This document shows, one piece after another, positions 7,801 to 11,220 of a DNA stretch of 11,220 bases (positions are counted from its first letter, which is position 1; the number at the start of each line of letters is the position of its first letter). The notes under the pieces are model-generated. The model had not been told where the DNA came from. It searched no databases and worked only from the letters and a program-made list of their open reading frames with translations. The position numbers were made by a program, and so were the translations under genes. Source of the DNA: Deferribacteraceae bacterium (GTDB lineage: Bacteria > Chrysiogenota > Deferribacteres > Deferribacterales > JAISNW01); the NCBI GenBank assembly GCA_031276055.1, contig JAISNW010000004.1, forward strand, positions 1-11,220. The letters run 5' to 3'.

Positions 7801-7953
7801 ATTGGTAAGCACAGACATAGCGCGGCTATTAAGCTGCTCTTTCATAACCCCGCTTACATACCAGTAGCTTACCCCTGCCATAGCCGCAAAGGTTAGGAAG
7901 ATGATCCCTAACTGTTTTCTGTATTTTATAAGAAGTTTACGGTTTAGCCGCAT
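4804..7953 (-). CDS. Hybrid sensor histidine kinase: dCACHE, HisKA, HATPase, degenerate receiver, receiver, HPt
   Basis: Inner-membrane multistep phosphorelay kinase, 1049 residues. Membrane segment 1 lies at about 15-35 and segment 2 at about 284-305, enclosing a periplasmic double-CACHE sensor (about 40-280) with an ERSWYIGA stretch at about 134-141. That resembles part of the ligand-binding motif of dCACHE domains; the ligand is unknown. HisKA has the phospho-acceptor His 330 in MSHEIRTPMN. The ATPase domain shows an N-box (Asn 449), DTGIGI (Asp 504) and GTGLGLA (534-540). A receiver-sized stretch (about 586-690) lacks the acidic pocket and phospho-Asp. A second receiver (about 714-830) is complete: Asp 720/721, phospho-Asp 764, Thr 794, Lys 816. 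An HPt domain carries His 911 (VHALKSAAAS). A helical tail (about 970-1049) follows. The start overlaps the HD-GYP regulator gene by 17 bases, implying coupling and a shared pathway. The ribosome site is weak. It ends with TAA. Confidence 0.95.
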   Translation of the reverse strand: MRLNRKLLIKYRKQLGIIFLTFAAMAGVSYWYVSGVMKEQLNSRAMSVLTNTGSRVQSILTESATLLNFVSYSVEEIIADGEETFRIQRLLKNAKSSFTAQRGGFAFNAVYGYINGEFLDGLDWGVIPEFNPEERSWYIGALEKEGELFFSPVVKHGDDLFINISKQLFNKDGASIGVITLDFSIKALSASINRYTEQGYRILINEDKQILSHKDSTLLGNTLSAAFMNKDAFILRRRLEDVLKPFTTMDYNGEEVFIRFRQLQNGWSLFSVVPVSTYYDKLNKIAFLIFGLGLGFAMLLSAILLRISEDKELADARSQSKSNFLARMSHEIRTPMNAILGMSELILRDAGELSQKSLGYINDIRRAGENLLSIINDILDFSKLESGRLEIVNAPYMLSSLVNDVVNILRIRWMEKSLYFTVIVEPNIPNSLIGDVARVRQVLINLITNAIKYTVDGGVTLEITKEDKTDREAAKAPSKGESIFSLPELFSRKSLLNLVFTIKDTGIGIKESDKNLIFAEFVRVDTARNNTVEGTGLGLAITRNLLQIMGGQLAFESVYGEGSTFTARVPQEAFSAAPVAKVEKAEDINVVIYEPRAAYVEAVSASIKSLGIRCSVIKGQSGLLEDILSNNYNYIFLASFVYESVRNILAKRSSDAKIVVLAQEGEQVHSDDVINLILPVYSLTLANLFNNVTADETEGWDKTVKHIRFRAPEAKILVVDDIKTNLSVIEGLLSPYEMKVETSLSGEDALELVKNKRYDLIFMDHMMPSMDGIEATHLIRELPKGKDVPIIALTANAVSGMKEMFLQNGMDDFLAKPVDTVKLNSLLTKWLPADKQLKKTALLPDKKKRDMTANIKIDGINAAIGLSRTGGEEKGFIKILKLFCTDAAERAPELERLLLVRDIKNFTVSVHALKSAAASIGAEDVSQLAAALEDAGKKEDISFIEAKTPIFLADLARLQGDITTFLGSKAPVKKRKSAKSSILQDKLPILSEALANMAISKADEAIRELLSSNLPKAVEDKLNAINQDILLFEYEKAQKAIDELLGGKS

Positions 7954-9010
7954 CTTTGAGGACGCCTTTTAATCTATCTGCAACTTTAAGGAAAACTTTA
8001 ACTATTTGCGGGTCAAAGTGTGTTCCGCTGCTCTCTTTTATAATCTCTACCGCCTTTTCGTGAGTAAACGGCGGTTTGTATGGTCTTTCTGATATAAGCG
8101 CATCATACACATCTACCACCGCCATGATCCGCCCCTGTAATGGGATAGAGCTTTCTGAGAGCCCTATAGGGTAGCCTGAACCATCCCACTTTTCATGGTG
8201 GGTGCCTGCCATAAGTTTAGCGTGCTTAATAAACTTCCGCTCGGAGGTGCTCTTTTCTATCCGCTCTATCATATTTGCCCCAATTACTGCGTGCTGCTGC
8301 ATAATATCAAACTCTTCAGCGGTCAATCGGGCAGGTTTTAATAATATATTATCTCTGATCCCAACTTTGCCTATATCATGCAGTTGAGAAGAGAGAACCA
8401 CAAGCTCTATATCCCACTTTGAAATCTCCTCTGTATAAACATCGCTTTCAACAAGCCCATTGAGGAGGATATTATAGAACTTTTGGGTGCGCATAACGTG
8501 GCTTCCCGTATTGTCGTCTCGATATTCCACCACCTCCGATAAGATGCGGAAAAGAGCGTTCTGAAGCTCTACAACAGTTTTCGTCTTCTCTCCCACCATC
8601 TTCTGAAGGTCTGTATTATACAGCTCCAACTGTTTTTTCTGGGAAGATACCAGAAGGTGCACCTCTATCCGCTTTAACAATAGGGGGGTGGAGAACGGTT
8701 TTGATATATAATCGATCGCCCCTAAGTTGAAACCTTGCAGTTCGCTGCCTTGATCGCCTTTTGCAGTAAGGAATATAACAGGAATATCCTCTGTTTTCTT
8801 ATCGCCTTTCAGAACCTTTATAACATCGTAGCCGTCCATTTCAGGCATCTCTATATCCAGCAAGATAAGATCAGGGGCGACATTTGTTAAAATCTTAAAG
8901 AGCTTCTCCCCTGATGGAACGGTGAAAACCTCATAATAAGGGCTTAGGGCGTCTTTACCGATGGTTAAGGTTGTTATATTATCATCAACTAAAATAATTG
9001 TCTTTTTCAT
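7937..9010 (-). CDS. Response regulator with HD-GYP phosphodiesterase output
   Basis: Cytoplasmic receiver linked to an HD-GYP domain, which hydrolyses cyclic-di-GMP (family knowledge). Counting from the ATG at 9010 (MKKTIILVDDN): receiver at about 1-120 with the acidic pair Asp 9/10, phospho-Asp 52 in LILLDIEMP, Thr 82 and Lys 104; a short coiled linker at about 125-155; and HD-GYP at about 158-350 with TGSH, HDIGK (His 211, Asp 212, Lys 215), QQHAVIG, GTHHEKWDGSGYP and VVDVYD. All usual metal-binding residues and the GYP signature are present, so it should be active. The frame extends up to an ATG at 9040, but a perfect TATAAT -10 box overlaps that codon and the receiver fold starts at MKKT, so 9010 is chosen. 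The next gene, the hybrid kinase, overlaps its end by 17 bases and is its probable phosphodonor. Stop TAA. Confidence 0.94.
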   Translation of the reverse strand: MKKTIILVDDNITTLTIGKDALSPYYEVFTVPSGEKLFKILTNVAPDLILLDIEMPEMDGYDVIKVLKGDKKTEDIPVIFLTAKGDQGSELQGFNLGAIDYISKPFSTPLLLKRIEVHLLVSSQKKQLELYNTDLQKMVGEKTKTVVELQNALFRILSEVVEYRDDNTGSHVMRTQKFYNILLNGLVESDVYTEEISKWDIELVVLSSQLHDIGKVGIRDNILLKPARLTAEEFDIMQQHAVIGANMIERIEKSTSERKFIKHAKLMAGTHHEKWDGSGYPIGLSESSIPLQGRIMAVVDVYDALISERPYKPPFTHEKAVEIIKESSGTHFDPQIVKVFLKVADRLKGVLKDAAKP

Positions 9011-9028
9011 GAGTTGCTCTATGGTGGG

Positions 9029-9057
9029 ATTATATAACATTTAATGAATAATTGGAA
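9029..9057 (-). promoter_or_regulatory. Promoter for the HD-GYP regulator and kinase genes
   Basis: A perfect TATAAT (9034-9029 on the minus strand) lies 17 bases from a weak -35, TTCCAA (9057-9052). The predicted transcript starts near 9022, about 12 bases before the ATG at 9010. It falls in the short gap after the methyltransferase gene, so the signalling pair can be expressed separately. Confidence 0.55.
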
Positions 9058-9077
9058 TAACTAAAAAGTGAAAAAAG

Positions 9078-10322
9078 TTAGTCTCTGTCTAAGAAAGTAA
9101 TGCTCTCTATGTGCTGAGTGTGGGGGAAGAGGTCGATTAGGGATGCACCGCTTATTCTCCACCCTTTTTCCAACAAGATGGCGGCGTCTCTTGCTAAAGT
9201 TGCAGGATCGCATGAAACATATATGATATGCTTAGGGTTTATCCGAACTATCTCTGTCAAAACCTCGCGCTCTAAGCCGCGCCTTGGAGGATCAAGAAAG
9301 ATAGTATCAGCCGCGTGGGTGCGGATTTTCTTCAAAAAAGAGAGAGCATCTCCAGTTTCTATAGGAAAACCGGACTGCCTTCCGAGCTCAGCGGCGGTTT
9401 TATCTGCTTCCACAGCGGTTAGCTTCCCTAACCTCTGCAATGCAGATGTAAAAAAGCCGCTTCCTGCATATAGTTCAACGATATTCCCATATGCACTCTT
9501 AGATGCAGCCTCCTGAAAAGTTTCCAAAAGGCTGCGATTAGCTTGAAAAAAAGAGCCGAAGGAGGCGGAAACATCACCATACTTCAACGGATATGCGAGC
9601 GCTTGCTTGCCTAGCGCCACCCCTCTAAACTTAGACGGATTCCCCTTAAGCTGCCTATGAACCTTTATCCCTTCAAATGGAGCGCAGCTTTTAGGGAAGG
9701 GGAGGCTGCCCCCTTTCACCTCCGCTAATATCCCCCTCGGTGTTTCAAGAGCCGATATGCAAAAGGAGCACCTATTAAACCCATCTCCTGCTGCAAAAGC
9801 TATAAGAGCGTTAAAAAGCGAGGGCGTCAGCATCTTGCAGGACGTTATAGGAACAAGTTCACGGCTGTTGAGTTTATAAAAACCGATCCTGCCTTCATGG
9901 GCGCGCATTGTGCAACGTAAACGTGAAAAGTCGGCTTCTCCGCTTATTGTCTGAATATCTTTAAGTTTAAGGAAATGTTTTAAGATATTCCTCTTAATTT
10001 CAAGTTGATATACGTAATCTATATGCCGATAAAAACAGCCGCCGCATATGGTGAAATAGGGGCAGTCCGCCTCAACTCTAAAAGGCGACGGGGTTATAAC
10101 TCTAAGCAGTCTGCCAAAGCAGAATGACTTTTTTTCAGAGGCGATCTCTATCTCAACTGCATCCCCTGTCACTGTGTAAGGAACAAAGACGGTCTTTCCG
10201 CTCTCAAGCCGCCCCACTCCGCCGCCTGCGCCGTAAGCTGTATCAAAAATCCTCACTATAGCAGTTTCAGCGCTGATAATTCCCCTCCTGCCTGAAGCGC
10301 AATTAAACGTGCAATATTGCAC
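9078..10322 (-). CDS. RNA (uracil-5)-methyltransferase, RlmD/TrmA family with TRAM domain and Fe-S site
   Basis: SAM-dependent enzyme making 5-methyluridine in rRNA or tRNA; which target (RlmD, RlmC or TrmA type) cannot be fixed from sequence, so no symbol is given. Numbered from GTG 10322: a TRAM RNA-binding domain at about 20-75 (GAGGGVGRLESGKTVFVP); Cys 87, 93, 96 and 162 fitting the [4Fe-4S] ligand pattern (CPYFTICGGC, then SCKM); the SAM motif VELYAGSGFF at about 282-291; DPPRRGL at about 344-350; nucleophile Cys 371 in SCDPATLARD; and catalytic Glu 405 in HIESITF. At 414 residues it is typical of TRAM-containing members. The start is uncertain. GTG 10322 has almost no leader and sits in a palindrome. 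GTG 10256 best fits the family N-terminus but is 27 bases from the strong AGGAGG (10289-10284). An ATC at 10277 has ideal spacing but is non-canonical. Stop TAA. Confidence 0.92.
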   Translation of the reverse strand: MQYCTFNCASGRRGIISAETAIVRIFDTAYGAGGGVGRLESGKTVFVPYTVTGDAVEIEIASEKKSFCFGRLLRVITPSPFRVEADCPYFTICGGCFYRHIDYVYQLEIKRNILKHFLKLKDIQTISGEADFSRLRCTMRAHEGRIGFYKLNSRELVPITSCKMLTPSLFNALIAFAAGDGFNRCSFCISALETPRGILAEVKGGSLPFPKSCAPFEGIKVHRQLKGNPSKFRGVALGKQALAYPLKYGDVSASFGSFFQANRSLLETFQEAASKSAYGNIVELYAGSGFFTSALQRLGKLTAVEADKTAAELGRQSGFPIETGDALSFLKKIRTHAADTIFLDPPRRGLEREVLTEIVRINPKHIIYVSCDPATLARDAAILLEKGWRISGASLIDLFPHTQHIESITFLDRD

Positions 10323-10323
10323 G
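10308..10323. repeat. Perfect 16-base palindrome at the methyltransferase 5' end
   Basis: CGTGCAATATTGCACG reads identically on both strands. It lies just downstream of the predicted minus-strand start site (about 10325), where an operator or a 5' mRNA stem-loop would sit. Which of the two it is cannot be told from sequence. Confidence 0.6.
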
Positions 10324-10331
10324 GTGTTTAT

Positions 10332-10360
10332 AATATATTAAGTGTGGAAAAGTAAAGCAA
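10332..10360 (-). promoter_or_regulatory. Promoter for the RNA methyltransferase gene
   Basis: On the minus strand TTGCTT (10360-10355) and TATATT (10337-10332) are separated by 17 bases, a reasonable sigma-70 promoter. The predicted start site is near 10325, directly at the palindrome and about 48 bases before the first in-frame codon with a well-placed ribosome site. Confidence 0.45.
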
Positions 10361-10389
10361 GCTGCTTGTGCTGAAAAACAATTTTTCTC

Positions 10390-10418
10390 TTGCAAATATT
10401 GTTGTAATTTGTCATATT
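10390..10418 (+). promoter_or_regulatory. Promoter for the SRP RNA gene
   Basis: TTGCAA (10390-10395) and CATATT (10413-10418) are spaced by 17 bases, with a predicted start near 10425. A 19-base-spaced TATTCT at 10415-10420 is an alternative -10. It is divergent from the methyltransferase promoter. A 7-bp hairpin (10430-10446) would fall in the 5' leader of the precursor RNA. Confidence 0.45.
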
Positions 10419-10455
10419 CTGCGAAGTATGCGGAAAGGTTTTCCGCAATTGCAGA

Positions 10456-10561
10456 TGGCTGAACAGCACCCTTGCGGCGCGCTCGGAGTGAACTCCGCCA
10501 GAGTCGGAAGGCAGCAACGGTAGCTTTTATGCGCGGGTGTTGAGGTGTTGTTGTTCAGCCG
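10456..10561 (+). ncRNA. ffs: Signal recognition particle RNA (4.5S type)
   Basis: Small bacterial SRP RNA, which binds Ffh and directs ribosomes making membrane proteins to FtsY. The conserved apical region is clear: GTGAACTCCGCCAG at 10488-10501, then the GGAA tetraloop closed by GTC/GGC, and AGCAACGGTA at 10513-10522. The ends pair as expected: GGCTGAACA (10457-10465) with TGTTCAGCC (10552-10560), continued by GCACC with GGTGT. About 105 bases is the normal size for the 4.5S class without an Alu domain. A T-rich stretch (GTTTTGTTTA, 10561-10570) follows the terminal stem and could end transcription. The exact ends are estimated from pairing. Confidence 0.95.
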
Positions 10562-10590
10562 TTTTGTTTACTTAATTCGGGAGTTGCCTA

Positions 10591-11220
10591 ATGCTTTCGT
10601 CGATGCGTAACAATAAAAGGATTCTTAATGTCTTTCTCTGGCTAGTCATAATCGCCTTTCTAGCCACAATATTTGTTGTGTGGGGGATAGGGGATCAGAG
10701 CGTCTCCACCCAAAATTATGTTGCAAAGCTCGGTAAGTATACTATAACCCAAGATGAATACAAACAAGCCTATGATAACGCTTTAGCCTCTCTCCAAGCT
10801 CAAGGGGGCTCTTTATCGCGGGATGACAACTTTTCCCGAAATGTTATAGATTCCCTTATCAACCGCAAATTATTTCTCTTTGAGGCGGATCGCTTAAAGA
10901 TACCTGTGAGCAATGCGGAGGTTAGGGCGGTTATAGAGCAGGTCCCCGCATTCTCCCGCAACGGCGTTTTCAGCATAGAGCTCTACCAGAACATCCTTCA
11001 GAGCAATGGAGTCTCTCCCGATATTTATGAAGATTCTGTGCGGCAGGATATTATTTCATCGAAGTATTTAGGGCTTGCAGCAGCGGCATCCGCTGCAACA
11101 GACGAGGAGATTGCATTGGAGTATAACTTCAGCTTTACTGAAGCCGCTCTCTCCTACTTTGCCGTTCAAGCAGCTGAATATAAAAAGGATGTTGAGCCTG
11201 CCTTAGACGAGTTGACGTTT
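10591..11220 (+). CDS. Membrane-anchored SurA/PpiD-type periplasmic chaperone, N-terminal part
   Basis: First 210 codons of a gene that continues past the window with no stop. The ATG at 10591 has GGGAG seven bases before it. Residues 1-10 are short and basic, followed by one hydrophobic segment (about 11-32), giving an N-in anchor with a periplasmic body and no lipobox. Residues about 40-190 match the SurA/PpiD N-terminal chaperone domain: VAKLGKYTITQDEYKQAYDN, SLINRKLFLFEADRLKIPVS, and NGVFSIELYQNILQSNGVSP followed by YEDSVRQDI. The parvulin peptidyl-prolyl isomerase domain expected next would lie outside. Family members help secreted and outer-membrane proteins fold as they leave the Sec translocon, which fits the SRP RNA gene just upstream; no separate promoter is obvious, so read-through from ffs is possible. 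The single membrane anchor favours PpiD over soluble SurA, but the missing part prevents a firm name. Confidence 0.9.
   Translation, partial: MLSSMRNNKRILNVFLWLVIIAFLATIFVVWGIGDQSVSTQNYVAKLGKYTITQDEYKQAYDNALASLQAQGGSLSRDDNFSRNVIDSLINRKLFLFEADRLKIPVSNAEVRAVIEQVPAFSRNGVFSIELYQNILQSNGVSPDIYEDSVRQDIISSKYLGLAAAASAATDEEIALEYNFSFTEAALSYFAVQAAEYKKDVEPALDELTF

Noticed and set aside
9011..9040. Upstream ATG at 9040 for the HD-GYP regulator
   Set aside because: It has no ribosome site and overlaps a perfect TATAAT whose transcript would start downstream of it.
9071..9100. Terminator after the methyltransferase gene
   Set aside because: Only a 5-bp ACTAA/TTAGT pairing with a long A/T loop is possible, too weak to call.
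9118..9516. Plus-strand open frame of 132 codons opposite the methyltransferase
   Set aside because: It overlaps the catalytic Cys and SAM motifs of the real gene on the other strand and has no features of its own.

Overview
The window is chromosomal housekeeping and signalling DNA from a Gram-negative bacterium. The ileS N-terminus, the 4.5S-type SRP RNA next to a PpiD/SurA-type periplasmic chaperone, and the dCACHE hybrid kinase paired with an HD-GYP response regulator would fit a Deferribacterota or deltaproteobacterial-like lineage. That placement is an impression from family resemblance, not a measured one. No insertion sequence, phage gene, CRISPR array, tRNA or large repeat is visible.

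Layout. From about 10.3 kb down to position 1, everything is on the minus strand. In transcription order it reads: an RlmD/TrmA-family RNA uracil-C5 methyltransferase; an HD-GYP response regulator; a 1049-residue hybrid sensor kinase overlapping it by 17 bases; a class I/II aminotransferase; rodA, whose start codon overlaps the aminotransferase stop; and ileS, which runs to the window edge. At 10323-10456 there is a divergent promoter region. To its right, on the plus strand, lie the SRP RNA gene (ffs) and the first 210 codons of a membrane-anchored peptidyl-prolyl isomerase/chaperone.

How the genes work together. The regulator and kinase look like one phosphorelay: periplasmic sensor, His kinase, receiver and HPt, passing phosphate to the receiver that controls cyclic-di-GMP hydrolysis by HD-GYP. 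The rodA and aminotransferase genes are translationally coupled. SRP RNA and the PpiD-like protein both serve protein export and envelope protein folding.

The most striking observation concerns stop codons. The ileS reading frame, intact through the catalytic core, editing domain and KMSKS loop, meets an in-frame TAG at 7-9, just where the anticodon-binding domain should begin. The next two codons (Trp, Gln) still fit the family. The other four complete genes with an unambiguous end stop at TAA. The only other TAG stop, in rodA, is followed two codons later by an in-frame TAA. This is what a genome with UAG read as sense would look like, but a point mutation or sequencing error explains ileS equally well from this window alone. 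Smaller points of interest are a perfect 16-base palindrome at the rlmD-like start, a strong AGGAGG there with no ordinary start codon at the right distance, and structured leader sequence before ileS.
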